The notes: generated from the letters alone by a model not told the origin. Shown: positions 53,641 through 63,565, counted from the stretch's first letter. The stretch is 64,000 nt of DNA from Candidatus Fermentithermobacillaceae bacterium (GCA_018052455.1 JAGPNE010000001.1:382008-446007), one strand, 5' to 3'. Numbers and translations: made by a program.

Positions 53641-55272
53641 ATGTCTAATGCTGTGTTCAAGATAGAGAAGCCGAAGAATGAGCCGGTGCTCTCTTACGCG
53701 CCGGGTACGAAGGAAAGAAAGGAATTGAAGGCTCGTCTGGTTGAACTTAGGAATCAGGAGATTGAGATACCTCTTATAATCGGTGGCAAGAAGGTACGTA
53801 CTGGGAAGTTGGGTAAGTGCATAATTCCTCACAATAAGGAGGCTGTTATTGGTAGGTACCACATGGCGGGTGAGAAGGAGGTAGTTGACGCCATTGATGC
53901 AGCTCTCGCCGCCCGTAAAGAGTGGGAGTCGATGCCTTGGGAGCACAGGGCTTCTATTTTTCTAAAGGCTGCAGAAATGCTTTCCGGTCCGTATCGTAGC
54001 ACGATCAATGCTGCTACCATGCTGTGCCAGAGCAAGACTGCGTATCAAGCTGAGATCGACGCTGTGTGTGAGCTTATTGATATGCTCAAATTCAACACTT
54101 ACTTCCTAAATGAGATTTACAAAGATCAGCCTGACTCCACGAAAGATGCTTGGAACCGTATGGAGTACAGACCCCTTGAAGGATTTGTATTTGCAGTGAC
54201 GCCTTTTAATTTCACCTCTATTGCGGGTAACCTTCCTACCAGCCCTGCTATGGCAGGTAACGTGGTGCTGTGGAAGCCTGCTTCTTCAGCAGTGTACTCA
54301 GCATATCACGTGATGAGCGTCCTCCAGAAAGCGGGCCTACCAGATGGGGTTATAAACTTCATTCCGGGACCCGGAAACGTACTTGGGAACATCGTGCTTT
54401 CTGATCCTTGGCTTGCAGGAGTGCACTTCACTGGTTCTACCGCCACCTTCCAGTCAATGTGGCAAACTGTAGGGGAGAACCTTCCGAACTACAGAACCTA
54501 CCCGCGGCTTGTAGGTGAAACAGGGGGCAAGGACTTTGTGTTCGTTCATCCATCCGCAGATTTGGAACCATTGGTCTCAGCTCTTATTAGAGGTGCTTTT
54601 GAGTTCCAAGGGCAGAAATGCTCTGCAGCATCACGAGCCTATATTCCAGAAAGTATGTGGCCTAAGCTAAAGCAAAGACTAATTGAAGAAATAAACACAA
54701 TAAAAGTGGGAGATGTAGAAGACTTCAGGAACTTCATGGGAGCGGTTATAGACGCTCAGGCATTTCGGTCCATAAAGAGCTACATCGAATACGCCAAAGA
54801 ATCTCCCGAGGCCGAAGTAATCTGTGGCGGAAAATGCGATGATAGTGTCGGGTTCTTTGTTGACCCTACGGTGATCGTAACTACCAACCCGCACTTTAAG
54901 ACCATGCGAGAAGAGATTTTTGGACCCGTGCTTACCGTATACGTCTATAAAGACGAAGACATCGAAGAGGCTCTGGACCTTTGCGATTCTACTTCTATCT
55001 ACGGTCTCACAGGCGCAGTTTTCGCCCAAGACAGAGAAGCTATAGTAAAGATCGAAAAGCGTCTTACCCATGCAGCAGGCAACTTCTATATAAACGACAA
55101 ACCCACCGGCGCAGTTATCGCTCAGCAGCCCTTCGGCGGTGCAAGAGCATCAGGCACCAACGACAAAGCCGGTTCTAAGGTTAACATGATGCGCTGGGTG
55201 AGCCCACGAGTAATAAAGGAAAATCTAAACCCCGCCGTAGGATACAGATACCCGTTCATGGACGAGAAATAG
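53641..55272 (+). CDS. pruA: L-glutamate gamma-semialdehyde (1-pyrroline-5-carboxylate) dehydrogenase
   Basis: NAD-dependent aldehyde dehydrogenase, 543 aa, oxidising glutamate semialdehyde (from proline, arginine or ornithine) to glutamate. General base Glu293 in LVGETGGKD and nucleophile Cys327 in FQGQKCSAASRAY, with ATPFNFTSIAGNLP-like coenzyme motif and QQPFGGARASGTNDKAG near the C-terminus, all typical of PruA/RocA rather than other ALDHs. ATG 53641 lies after GAGAGGTGAG. No proline dehydrogenase gene is adjacent. The first third appears richer in GTG/GGT/AAG codons than the rest, a visual impression. A hairpin follows. Confidence 0.94.
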   Translation: MSNAVFKIEKPKNEPVLSYAPGTKERKELKARLVELRNQEIEIPLIIGGKKVRTGKLGKCIIPHNKEAVIGRYHMAGEKEVVDAIDAALAARKEWESMPWEHRASIFLKAAEMLSGPYRSTINAATMLCQSKTAYQAEIDAVCELIDMLKFNTYFLNEIYKDQPDSTKDAWNRMEYRPLEGFVFAVTPFNFTSIAGNLPTSPAMAGNVVLWKPASSAVYSAYHVMSVLQKAGLPDGVINFIPGPGNVLGNIVLSDPWLAGVHFTGSTATFQSMWQTVGENLPNYRTYPRLVGETGGKDFVFVHPSADLEPLVSALIRGAFEFQGQKCSAASRAYIPESMWPKLKQRLIEEINTIKVGDVEDFRNFMGAVIDAQAFRSIKSYIEYAKESPEAEVICGGKCDDSVGFFVDPTVIVTTNPHFKTMREEIFGPVLTVYVYKDEDIEEALDLCDSTSIYGLTGAVFAQDREAIVKIEKRLTHAAGNFYINDKPTGAVIAQQPFGGARASGTNDKAGSKVNMMRWVSPRVIKENLNPAVGYRYPFMDEK

Positions 55273-55289
55273 AATCTAGGAGAAACTAA

Positions 55290-55326
55290 CTACCGGCAGC
55301 CGTTCCATCTGTTGTGCTGCCGGTAG
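55290..55326 (+). terminator. Hairpin terminator after pruA
   Basis: An 11-bp perfect GC-rich stem (55290-55300 with 55316-55326) around a 15-nt loop, then CTAATTTA. The U-run is weak, but no other end signal is nearby. Confidence 0.7.
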
Positions 55327-55364
55327 CTAATTTACTGGCAAGATAGCCGCATTTCATCTATGCG

Positions 55365-55925
55365 CTACACAAAATAGTCAATTACATCTTCATTCCGTGG
55401 CTTTACAGGCGGCCTCTCACCGTCTGAATACCCCAATGTTACGGTGCAGACATGACCGTACCCCTCCGGGATCTCAAGTTCCTTAAGAAGATCGCGTCCC
55501 TTTTCCGACTGAAAAATCAGCTCGGGAGACGTCATGACACATGAACCGATTCCCAATGATTCTGCAGCCAGCGCTATGTTTTCAGCAGCTAGCGCACAGT
55601 CTATCTGGGCAAACCGCGCCTGGGAGTCGGCGCTCACAATTACAACTGTAGGAGCATTGAAAAAGGGACTAAAGTTGGGATCGGATGCCCTTTGGACCAT
55701 ACGCTCGGAACCGGACTTGAGCAGGTTCTCCCTTGCTACTTCGGTTATTCTTTCTAGAAGTTGCTTATTCTGTATTACAGTAAAATGCCATTTCTGCTGG
55801 TTCATAGCATTTGGTGCCAAGAGAGCGCATTCCATAATAGCCTCGAGAGCTGAATCGGGTATCTGATCTGGTTTGTACTTCCTTATGCTTCTTCTTCTTT
55901 TTATGACCTCAATAGTTTCATTCAT
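55365..55925 (-). CDS. Nitroreductase family FMN protein
   Basis: Homodimeric flavin oxidoreductase, 186 aa. FMN-phosphate motif RRRSIRKY at the N-terminus, APNAMNQQKWHFTVI, a central helix region with AAENIALAAESLGIGSCVM and C-terminal LGYSDGERPPVKPR. ATG 55925 lies 9 bases after AAGGAGGTG. Physiological substrate unknown; family members reduce nitro compounds, quinones or flavins. Confidence 0.93.
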   Translation of the reverse strand: MNETIEVIKRRRSIRKYKPDQIPDSALEAIMECALLAPNAMNQQKWHFTVIQNKQLLERITEVARENLLKSGSERMVQRASDPNFSPFFNAPTVVIVSADSQARFAQIDCALAAENIALAAESLGIGSCVMTSPELIFQSEKGRDLLKELEIPEGYGHVCTVTLGYSDGERPPVKPRNEDVIDYFV

Positions 55926-56051
55926 AAAAACGGCTCACCTCCTTGTTTGCTTAACTGACACAAATTGAAACGCCATCAAAGAAAGCCGCTATCTTGCCTA
56001 TGCTACCCTACGCCTGTAGACTATTGAGCCATTGAACTACCGAGACATATA

Positions 56052-57347
56052 TTATGACCCTTTGCTCAAGATCTCCTCTTCCCTACCTCCAAAAGCCTTC
56101 CAATACGTAGCACTAGCTAGGAAGTAAAGGACCGCTGTTATGAAATAAGGCGCCTCATAGTTGTACCTAGACATTATGTAACCTGCCGCATATGCACTAA
56201 GGGCCCTTGCGATATTGTCAGATATTCTCATCAAACTCGATATTTTACCCCTTTTGTCCGCCTCTACAATTTCCATGGAGAAGTTAGACGCGACGGGATT
56301 TGACATATTCATAAGAGCCGACCGCATGAATAGCGCCAAGGACACTAAGTATACGTTAGGAGGAAGGGCAATTAGAAGCAAGAAAGGAATAGAGGCTAAC
56401 TGAGTCCCCACCACAGTCTTCACTTTGCCATATTTTGAGGCAAGAACGGGAGCAAGCAGCCCGGCAATGGCAGTGGCGCCTTGGCTAAAAGAAAGGATAA
56501 GCCCGACTATCCCACTATCAACCTGGAGTTTGCCGGACAAGAACACGTTGAAAAAAGGAACCACAAGGCCCGCTCCAAACCCTATAAGAACGCTGTAGAT
56601 AAGCAGACTCCATACGTCCTTGTTCCTCATGACCTCAACCAGCCCTAGGATCTCTCGCCAAGCACCTTTCAACGCAGATTCATCTTTCTTTGCGCCCGTT
56701 ATCTCCCCTGCTCCATTTTCCGACGCGCCTAGAACATCCTCATCTGAACCATGCCGGCCTGTCTCTACTATCTTGTATACAGGGAAAACGCCTGAAAGAG
56801 TGATAAGAGAAAACAATCCAAGAGATATCCTAAAAGCAGTTACATGACCAAGAACGTCCAACTGACGGGGGAGGAATCCTCCTATCAAACTGCCCATCAT
56901 ATTGGCAAACATTGAAAGGCTGAAGTTCGCACCAAACAACTTGGGCCTGTCTTCCGTAGAACTGCTCTCTGCCATAAGAGGAGCGCCAGAAGTCATCTGA
57001 CAAGCCTGTGCAATTCCCACAACGCAAGAGAATATGATCATGGTCAAAGGTGCAGAAGAAAGAGCCATGCCTAGGTACCCTACCGTCGTCAGTATTCCTC
57101 CCATAATAAGAACAGGCCTTCGCCCTTTGCTGTCTGATATTATCCCTGCCGGAACTGACGCGACTGCAGCTGCGAGCATTCTAGTAGAGAGGATTGTACC
57201 TAGGACCGTTTCATCAAACCCCAACGATAGTATGTAAAGACCTTGGATAACTCCATAAGCGCCTTGGGCCAAAGAACCCATCATTATGCTTTTCAAATAG
57301 AGATTTGCGTTTTCTTGGAACTGAAACAGTTTTCGTTTTTGTCCCAT
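56052..57347 (-). CDS. MFS transporter
   Basis: Twelve-helix major facilitator of about 431 aa. Loop motif GIISDSKGRRPV between helices 2 and 3, and a central charged loop (GRHGSDEDVLG...KKDESALKGAW). ATG 57347 is preferred because GAGGGTGAAGGGG precedes it; ATG 57386 has no ribosome site but would add 13 residues. Substrate unknown. It shares only general layout with the other two MFS carriers in the window. The 300-base divergent gap to the acylase gene holds the acylase promoter and no gene. Confidence 0.86.
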   Translation of the reverse strand: MGQKRKLFQFQENANLYLKSIMMGSLAQGAYGVIQGLYILSLGFDETVLGTILSTRMLAAAVASVPAGIISDSKGRRPVLIMGGILTTVGYLGMALSSAPLTMIIFSCVVGIAQACQMTSGAPLMAESSSTEDRPKLFGANFSLSMFANMMGSLIGGFLPRQLDVLGHVTAFRISLGLFSLITLSGVFPVYKIVETGRHGSDEDVLGASENGAGEITGAKKDESALKGAWREILGLVEVMRNKDVWSLLIYSVLIGFGAGLVVPFFNVFLSGKLQVDSGIVGLILSFSQGATAIAGLLAPVLASKYGKVKTVVGTQLASIPFLLLIALPPNVYLVSLALFMRSALMNMSNPVASNFSMEIVEADKRGKISSLMRISDNIARALSAYAAGYIMSRYNYEAPYFITAVLYFLASATYWKAFGGREEEILSKGS

Positions 57348-57538
57348 GGACCCCTTCACCCTCGATTCTATCTGCCCTTGTGTCATGTAGGAACTTAGTC
57401 AGTGCCAGAACATTTTTTGAGTTCGAAAGCCCAACTAGTCCTGTGCTCGATTATTTCTACAGACGTAGTAATGATATCACAACTACGATTTTCGTTCTCG
57501 CTCAAGCCAACCAGTCACGGTTTCTCTCAGCTCCCAAG

Positions 57539-57568
57539 TTGACCGCCAGGTGCCTCTTGCAATACAAT
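57539..57568 (+). promoter_or_regulatory. Predicted sigma-A promoter of the acylase-lipoprotein operon
   Basis: TTGACC (57539-57544), an 18-base spacer and TACAAT (57563-57568), with the start of transcription about 70 bases before the GTG start. No structured leader is recognised. Confidence 0.55.
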
Positions 57569-57647
57569 CCAGTCAAGACAAAAACCTGAAAGCCTCGTCA
57601 AATCACCATGGTCAGTCAAAAAACTGTATGCTTAGGAGGTCTCCCTA

Positions 57648-60221
57648 GTGCGCCAAATCCTCATTCCAGGCTTGAAATCTACTGTCACAATAAACCAAGA
57701 TTCCTATGGAGTGTCCCATGTGTTTGCCCAAAATGAGCTCGATCTATTCTTCGCCCAAGGGTATGTAACTGCCAAAGATCGCTTGGTCCAACTAGAACTT
57801 ATGCGGCGTAAAGGCAAAGGCCGACTAGCAGAGATCCTCGGCCCCACGCAGCTAGACTCGGACTGGTTTGAACTTACCTTGGGCCTCTCTCTCACTGCAG
57901 AAGCACAGTTGCAAGAGTACCAAAGGACGGGTTCCTACATGCTCGAAATCATCCAGAGCTACGCATCTGGTGTAAATGCTCACATGGACAGCCTTCGAAG
58001 TAGCAAGAAGTGGCCCGCTTTTTTCCAGGTCGCCGGGTATGAACCTGCACCTTGGACTGCCATCGACACTCTCATCGTACAGGGCCTCATCACTCAAGAT
58101 CTCGCGTTTGGCGTAGGTCAACTCGATCGCAGAAATCTCGAGGAGCATCTGGGCACAAAGAGAACCAATGGAATTCTCCCCGAATGGCCTTACAAAAAAC
58201 AGTTTCCTTACGACCAAGGCCCGTATCCCAAAAACCCGTATTGCAACGGCAAAACACTGTACAGTCGTCTCTTGCGCCTTGGGGCCGGGCGGGGTGTAGG
58301 AGGCTGGGAGAAAGGTCCTCTTCTCCAGGCGTTTCGGTCCACAAAAGAACCTGAAACAAATGGCGAACCAGAAGCACCCTCTTTTTCCGAAGATACTGGA
58401 GTCATTGGGAACACACTGCCAGAGATCTGCGGTTTCGACTTTTGTGACCAGTCGGACGGTTTGCTTGGCAACAGCAACAACTGGGTCGTCGGAGGTGGCA
58501 TAACCGACACCGGAAAACCTTACCTGGCAGGAGATCCCCACCTAGGACTCACCTTGCCCTCGATCTGGTATGAGATTCACCTGTGCTGCCCAACTCTTAA
58601 CGTATATGGAGTGATCTTTCCTGGAGTTCCATGCGTCATCATAGGACACAACTCAGATATCGCTTGGAGTCCAACCAACGGTCAGAGTATCCAAACCTTC
58701 TTCTACAAAGAAAAGACTGACAGTGAGCACCCTGGAGCGTACTATCACAATGGCAAGTGGAAAGAGTTTTCATATATGGATGTAAATATTCCTGTTAGGG
58801 GTCAGGCTTCTAAGAGCATAAGTATACCTTGGACAGTTCACGGGCCTGTTGTAGACAGGCTTCTCCCCCATTTTCCTGGAATCAAGAAAGACGAGACCAT
58901 ATCCATGGCATATACAGGTAACCTCTTTTCGGATCTGATGCAGTCAATGTATAACCTTAACCGTGCCAAGAACGCAGACGACATAGAAGAGGCTCTCTCC
59001 CATTGGGGAAGTCCTTCTCAGAACTTCGCCTACGCCACAACTCAAGGGGACTACGGCATAGTATCTCCTGGATACTATCCGCTTCTCAAAAGCGGCGATC
59101 CCTGGCTTGTGCTTTCGGGAACAGGCGAGTGTGACTGGGCCGGCCTTATTCCCTACGAACACGTACCTTCAACCAAGAACCCCGAGAGACAATACGCCTC
59201 CTCAGCAAATGAACGACAAGTAGGCGAAGGCTACCCTTACAAGCTTGGCTCATCCGACAACGCTTTCTGTGGAGGGTGGAGAGGACAGACGATTAACACA
59301 TTCCTTGATGACCGTTCTGACAATCCCCTCGGAAAACATAGCATGGAGAAACTTCAGGCATGTAACCATGATTCTTTGGCACGAACTGTGGTCCCAGTCA
59401 TCGTAAATCTAGTACAGGAACTTAAGGCGACACAGCCACCTGTAGCACTTCCCAAAGAAGCTGAGTTGGCAGGAGAGATCCTAGCCCGCTGGGACTTTTG
59501 CATGGATCAAGATGAAGCGGCGCCCCTTTTGTGGGATGCTTTCCTCTCCTTTTACTTCAAAGAGGTTTTTGGGCCGTGGTGGCGCTTTTCAGGATTAGAC
59601 CAATCAAGAAGATACAATCTTGGCAACCTTTACTTTTCTTCCGCTGGGTGGAAAGGCGCCTTTCTTCAAGCCTTGGAAGTGATGACAACCGAATCTCCGT
59701 CTTCGGCAATCTACCGAGCAGCTTCATGCCCAGAGGGCGAACCGCTGCCTTGGTTCCATGACCCTGTATTCTCTGAAGATCGCGACCGGGACCAGATACT
59801 TCTAATCTCCCTGGTAAAGGCTGTCAATCACATTCAAGGGAGGTTTGGAGCCGATCCTCGAAACTGGAGTTGGGGCAGACAGCACATGCGAAAGATCCCC
59901 TCTCTTCTAGAGAAAGAGGTGTTAGGCAGAGGTCCCTATCCTACCGGTGGGAACTGCCGAACACCGAACGCCTCAGGAGGAAGGGAGTCTTCTACGCATG
60001 GACCAAGCTGGCGCATGATCGTAAGCCTTACGGAACCCATTGAGTCATGGGGCATACTCCCAGGAGGGCAGGACGAAGATCCGATTTCGCCGCATTACGA
60101 CGATCAATTCCATCTCTGGAAGGACTGCAAATACAAAAAACTCCTCTTTGAAACAGAACCAACACATGAAGTGTCTGATACTATAGAGGAGGTGTACGAA
60201 TTAGTGCCCCGCCTATCATGA
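57648..60221 (+). CDS. Penicillin acylase family N-terminal-nucleophile hydrolase
   Basis: Ntn-hydrolase of 857 aa made as one chain and expected to cut itself before Ser276 (LLGNS-NNWVVGGG), giving alpha (1 to about 250, plus spacer) and beta chains. Other family features: DSYGVSHVFA and FFAQGYVTAKDRLVQLELMRR at the N-terminus, AGDPHLGLTLPSIWYEIHL after the nucleophile, and a late Asn-rich GGNCRTPNASGG region. No signal peptide is visible, unlike many family members, so cytoplasmic acylase, quorum-signal or N-acyl amino acid hydrolase roles are all open. GTG 57648 follows TAGGAGGT by 7 bases. Confidence 0.92.
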   Translation: MRQILIPGLKSTVTINQDSYGVSHVFAQNELDLFFAQGYVTAKDRLVQLELMRRKGKGRLAEILGPTQLDSDWFELTLGLSLTAEAQLQEYQRTGSYMLEIIQSYASGVNAHMDSLRSSKKWPAFFQVAGYEPAPWTAIDTLIVQGLITQDLAFGVGQLDRRNLEEHLGTKRTNGILPEWPYKKQFPYDQGPYPKNPYCNGKTLYSRLLRLGAGRGVGGWEKGPLLQAFRSTKEPETNGEPEAPSFSEDTGVIGNTLPEICGFDFCDQSDGLLGNSNNWVVGGGITDTGKPYLAGDPHLGLTLPSIWYEIHLCCPTLNVYGVIFPGVPCVIIGHNSDIAWSPTNGQSIQTFFYKEKTDSEHPGAYYHNGKWKEFSYMDVNIPVRGQASKSISIPWTVHGPVVDRLLPHFPGIKKDETISMAYTGNLFSDLMQSMYNLNRAKNADDIEEALSHWGSPSQNFAYATTQGDYGIVSPGYYPLLKSGDPWLVLSGTGECDWAGLIPYEHVPSTKNPERQYASSANERQVGEGYPYKLGSSDNAFCGGWRGQTINTFLDDRSDNPLGKHSMEKLQACNHDSLARTVVPVIVNLVQELKATQPPVALPKEAELAGEILARWDFCMDQDEAAPLLWDAFLSFYFKEVFGPWWRFSGLDQSRRYNLGNLYFSSAGWKGAFLQALEVMTTESPSSAIYRAASCPEGEPLPWFHDPVFSEDRDRDQILLISLVKAVNHIQGRFGADPRNWSWGRQHMRKIPSLLEKEVLGRGPYPTGGNCRTPNASGGRESSTHGPSWRMIVSLTEPIESWGILPGGQDEDPISPHYDDQFHLWKDCKYKKLLFETEPTHEVSDTIEEVYELVPRLS

Positions 60222-60242
60222 ACCGAAAAGGAGGTTATGTCA

Positions 60243-61838
60243 TTGCGTGACAAGACCAGACATACAGCAGCGTTCACGTACGCACTCGCAGTCATGTTGA
60301 CGCTGAGTCTAGCCGTTTCTGCAACAGGATGCCTTCACTCTAACGAGCCTGAGCCGGAAAAACCTACTGTAGTTGTAAACCCTAAACTAGAGAGGACTAT
60401 TCCAGTAGACGCCATGATCATCACGTCGGATGTTGTTTCTGAGGTGCTTTCTCCTGACGGGGGTCTGCTTCTGGCGGCAAAAACGGGCTCTCAAGGCAGC
60501 GACATGCTCCTTATCCCGATAATGGACGATAGTCCTCATCCGACAGTCGTAGATTCGGTTCCCAGAGATTGGCTTGTAGACACATGGTTCGACTATCGAG
60601 CGCTTGGGTGGCTATCTGACGCCGAGTTCCTCTACGCGAAGATGGGTTGGCAACCCACAGGTGCTCACAAAGGCGAAAGAGGATCATGCATTGTGCTTGG
60701 CACCCTGACCAAAGAAGAAAGCGGAAAGCAGCCTGATGTTTCGCTGGAGGAGATTGCTTTTATTCCCCTTTCTTACCATGATAGTTCACTTCAGATTCGG
60801 GTTGTTCCAGAAAAAGACGAGGTCTACATGAATAACAACACGACGATGTGGAAGCTCGATGTTTCTGAAAGGACCTTGTCGGTCTTGAAAGACGACCTTC
60901 CCGATTATCTTTACAGACAGCCGATACCGTCGCCAAACGGCGACTTCTATGTATATGAACTCAACGAAGGTGAGAAAAGCGGCATATTCATATTTGACAC
61001 AAAGACCCGTACTGAACGCCCGCTTCTGCCTACAGGAGACACCATAAGTTTCTATCCGGCATGGTCGTATGATGGTAAGTATATCGCCGCATACACCGTA
61101 CAGAGGAAGCCCGAATCAACGGGCACCTCTTGGCAAGACTATCTCTTTTTTGAAGGAGAAGACGGACCGCTAAATATGGGTTCTTCAATCACAGTCGTAG
61201 ATACTCATGGAAACATCGTAGAAGACATCAGTGTCGAAGGTAAATACCTCCGCTACTTCGTATGGGCGCACAACCAAGATAGCCTCGCATTTCTGGCGGG
61301 TCTGCCAAGTGAAGAGGAGAGTCTCGGCGACTGGGCTTACCAGACAGTGGTCTCCGACAGCGTTTGGGTGGCGAAGATGGAGGGCATTCAAGGGTCCTTA
61401 ACAAACCTGGGGAGCATACCCAAGGACGACACAGGTAGTTACATGGAAATCTCACAGATGGTATTTGATGCCGGCGGCAATGGGATATACGGCAATGTCT
61501 ACGACGACGGGACATGGCATTTCTCAGGAACCACTGAGCCAACCAAAGTCGCCCAAGGTCCTTGGACTGACTGGGTCGATGGTAAGCCGCCAATATACGG
61601 GAACGCCATGGTAGGCCTTGTGGACACAGAAGAAGAAAGGAAAGGGTTCTTTTTGTTCGATGGGTCTCAGGTGACACAATTTGGCGAGTTCGAGTGTCAT
61701 TGGGCGATGGTTGTGGGTTTCAACGATGAGTACTTAATCATCTTTGCTGGTAATCCTTCTGATACCAAAGGCGACTACCTATACCAACCGGAGTCAGGTA
61801 ATTTGCTAATCTACGATATGCTGGATACTGTAAAATGA
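60243..61838 (+). CDS. Predicted lipoprotein with beta-propeller-like repeats
   Basis: Extracytoplasmic lipoprotein of about 530 aa of unknown function. Signal peptide with lipobox SATGC (Cys near residue 30), followed by repeats resembling PD40/WD-type blades (EVLSPDGGLLLAA, PIPSPNGDFYVYE, PAWSYDGKYIAAY, WAHNQDSLAF). No hydrolase domain follows, unlike the S9 peptidase at 4 kb. The TTG at 60243 has ideal spacing (8) from AAAGGAGG; the ATG at 60237 is only 2 bases away. It lies 21 bases after the acylase and is in the same operon. Confidence 0.75.
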   Translation: MRDKTRHTAAFTYALAVMLTLSLAVSATGCLHSNEPEPEKPTVVVNPKLERTIPVDAMIITSDVVSEVLSPDGGLLLAAKTGSQGSDMLLIPIMDDSPHPTVVDSVPRDWLVDTWFDYRALGWLSDAEFLYAKMGWQPTGAHKGERGSCIVLGTLTKEESGKQPDVSLEEIAFIPLSYHDSSLQIRVVPEKDEVYMNNNTTMWKLDVSERTLSVLKDDLPDYLYRQPIPSPNGDFYVYELNEGEKSGIFIFDTKTRTERPLLPTGDTISFYPAWSYDGKYIAAYTVQRKPESTGTSWQDYLFFEGEDGPLNMGSSITVVDTHGNIVEDISVEGKYLRYFVWAHNQDSLAFLAGLPSEEESLGDWAYQTVVSDSVWVAKMEGIQGSLTNLGSIPKDDTGSYMEISQMVFDAGGNGIYGNVYDDGTWHFSGTTEPTKVAQGPWTDWVDGKPPIYGNAMVGLVDTEEERKGFFLFDGSQVTQFGEFECHWAMVVGFNDEYLIIFAGNPSDTKGDYLYQPESGNLLIYDMLDTVK

Positions 61839-61891
61839 GGATAGATAGGCGGCTTGGAGAAAGGCTTAAGATCCATTGCTTTTTTCCAAGC

Positions 61892-62500
61892 CTACTCCGA
61901 ACCTTCCTGTGCCGGGAGCAGTTTGCCTCTTACTACTAACCTTGCTGTCGGCTTTGTGCTGTAGTCGCATGTTACTAGAGTTATAAGGCTGTCTTCTCCA
62001 TTTCCTTGGATTACCCAACTGTCTTCAGCTTTTACGATGAGTACTTCATAGACCTCGTAGGTGTAGGTGTTTTCTACTGTGACGATCTTTATACTATCTC
62101 CCTTTCCGAGCTCCGCGAGTCGATTGAAGTGCCTCCCGTACGTCCGGTTTCTGTGGCCAGCCACGCTGTAGCATCCGACGGCTCCTGCCTCTATATCTTC
62201 TTCTATTTTCGCAACACCAAGATATAGGTTGCTCTCTGTCAGTTTCTTGAAAATCGGTTCTCTTAGGCTAATTCTCTCGATCTCAAGTATGCCGTCTATG
62301 TCTTCTGGTTTTATCGTGTCCCACACGTTTTCTGAAACAGGCTCCCCGTCCGGCTGTTCTTGTTCGAGTTCAAACGAGACTCTCTCCCACGCGTCTAGAA
62401 TCCCTGCCTCTTTCTTGTCATAATACATATCCCTTACTTGGGGATAGACGATGATGCAAAGACCTAGTGCAATTAAGACAACCGAACAGATCCTTTTCAT
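61892..62500 (-). CDS. Class D sortase
   Basis: Membrane-anchored transpeptidase of about 202 aa that joins LPxTG-type proteins to the cell wall. One N-terminal membrane helix (SVVLIALGLCIIVYP), catalytic His in VAGHRNRTYGRHFNRL, Cys in LVTCDYST and the distal Arg in ARLVVRG. ATG 62500 has AGGAGGG 12 bases upstream; TTG 62530 lacks one. The likely substrate, with an LPKTG signal, is encoded 74 bases upstream on the same strand. Confidence 0.92.
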   Translation of the reverse strand: MKRICSVVLIALGLCIIVYPQVRDMYYDKKEAGILDAWERVSFELEQEQPDGEPVSENVWDTIKPEDIDGILEIERISLREPIFKKLTESNLYLGVAKIEEDIEAGAVGCYSVAGHRNRTYGRHFNRLAELGKGDSIKIVTVENTYTYEVYEVLIVKAEDSWVIQGNGEDSLITLVTCDYSTKPTARLVVRGKLLPAQEGSE

Positions 62501-62574
62501 AAGCCGCGTTTCCCTCCTCGTCTCGGGCAAAGAAAAGCCGAGCTAAGGCCCAGCTTTTCTTCACCCATCATTGC

Positions 62575-63372
62575 CTATTGCTTCTTCTTAAGGCCCAGTA
62601 CCAACCCGCAAAGTACCACGGCTCCACCTGCTCCGTAGAACAACCAGTGAGAAACTTCGCCTGTCTTGGGAAGGGGTTTAGGCTCCTCTTTGGGCACTTC
62701 TACTTCTGGTATCTCTATTTCCTCAGGCGGGACCTCAGGTACTTCCTCCTCGGGAATCTCTTCCTCAGGTGGAACTAGAGGAACTTCCTCCTCGGGTACT
62801 TCTTCCTCTGGAACCTCTTCCTCTTCAGGAGGATACTCTGGAGGTTCTTCCCCGCTAGACTGGGCAGTAAACGTCCAGATCACAGTAGCTGTTGCCCCTT
62901 GATAGTCGTTCCCTGTTTCCGGCCCAGGAAGTGTAACCATAGCCACAAGTTCCTCGGTGGCCCCAGGATTAAACACCCCCAGAGCCACAGTTGATGACCC
63001 GAACCCGTCTATCAGCCCGTCATATATCTCAGTCCCTCTCAGAGTTACCCGCAGGCGTAGAACATCGGAAAGATCCTCTCCTCCGTCTACTGGTACTACC
63101 TTCTGCGCATTTAGGTACAGGCTAAAGGGCCTTGAGTAGTTGTTTTTAATAACCAGGGTCTTTTGCACAGAGTCGCCAGGATTCATATTGTTCAAATCGA
63201 ACAAAGTAGCAGGAGATGGCGTTACCTCAAGCCCGGAACCAGTGCCCCTAACGGTCACCGTAGCCGACTCCTCTGGTTGAGCGTAGCCCGTAGATAAGCC
63301 TAGAGAAAACACAAGGCTAGCTATGAGCAGGAAGAACCCGGTTATTTTGAAAACCCTTGATGCTAGCTCCAT
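62575..63372 (-). CDS. LPKTG-anchored surface protein with TasA/CalY-like domain
   Basis: Secreted protein of 265 aa. Signal peptide (ITGFFLLIASLVFSLGLSTGYAQ), a beta-rich domain with a NDYQGATATV motif shared with the neighbouring gene, then about 60 residues of Pro-Glu repeats (EEEVPEEEVP type) likely to span the wall. The end is a complete sorting signal: LPKTGE, hydrophobic segment, and KKKQ. ATG 63372 is preferred over the frame start at 63429 since the signal peptide begins there. The sortase gene follows directly. Confidence 0.9.
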   Translation of the reverse strand: MELASRVFKITGFFLLIASLVFSLGLSTGYAQPEESATVTVRGTGSGLEVTPSPATLFDLNNMNPGDSVQKTLVIKNNYSRPFSLYLNAQKVVPVDGGEDLSDVLRLRVTLRGTEIYDGLIDGFGSSTVALGVFNPGATEELVAMVTLPGPETGNDYQGATATVIWTFTAQSSGEEPPEYPPEEEEVPEEEVPEEEVPLVPPEEEIPEEEVPEVPPEEIEIPEVEVPKEEPKPLPKTGEVSHWLFYGAGGAVVLCGLVLGLKKKQ

Positions 63373-63456
63373 AAACCACCAACTCTTTTCGGTCGAGTCT
63401 TTTGGTCTCACTACAAACTGTAACCTCATCTAAATACGACCCGATCTTTTCCTAAT

Positions 63457-63501
63457 GGGCCGCTGCACACCTGACTCATATATTCTGGAATACAGCGGCC
63501 C
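63457..63501. other. Hairpin between the two surface-protein genes
   Basis: GGGCCGCTG (63457-63465) and CAGCGGCCC (63493-63501) form a 9-bp perfect stem with a 27-nt loop. The U-run (TATTTTTA) faces the plus strand, where no gene ends, so on the minus strand it may be a processing or attenuating hairpin that lowers expression of the downstream anchor and sortase genes. Confidence 0.5.
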
Positions 63502-63565
63502 TATTTTTACCCGCTAATCATTCAGACTCTCCCAAACATCCTCAGAACGATTCTAGTCCGTTCGC

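Noticed and set aside
53434..53946. Minus-strand open frame of 170 codons crossing repeat copy 3 and the pruA start
   Set aside because: It runs through the repeats and the conserved N-terminus of pruA and has no ribosome site.
57852..58541. Open frame of 229 codons antisense to the acylase gene
   Set aside because: It lies across the conserved Ntn nucleophile region of the plus-strand gene and shows no family features.
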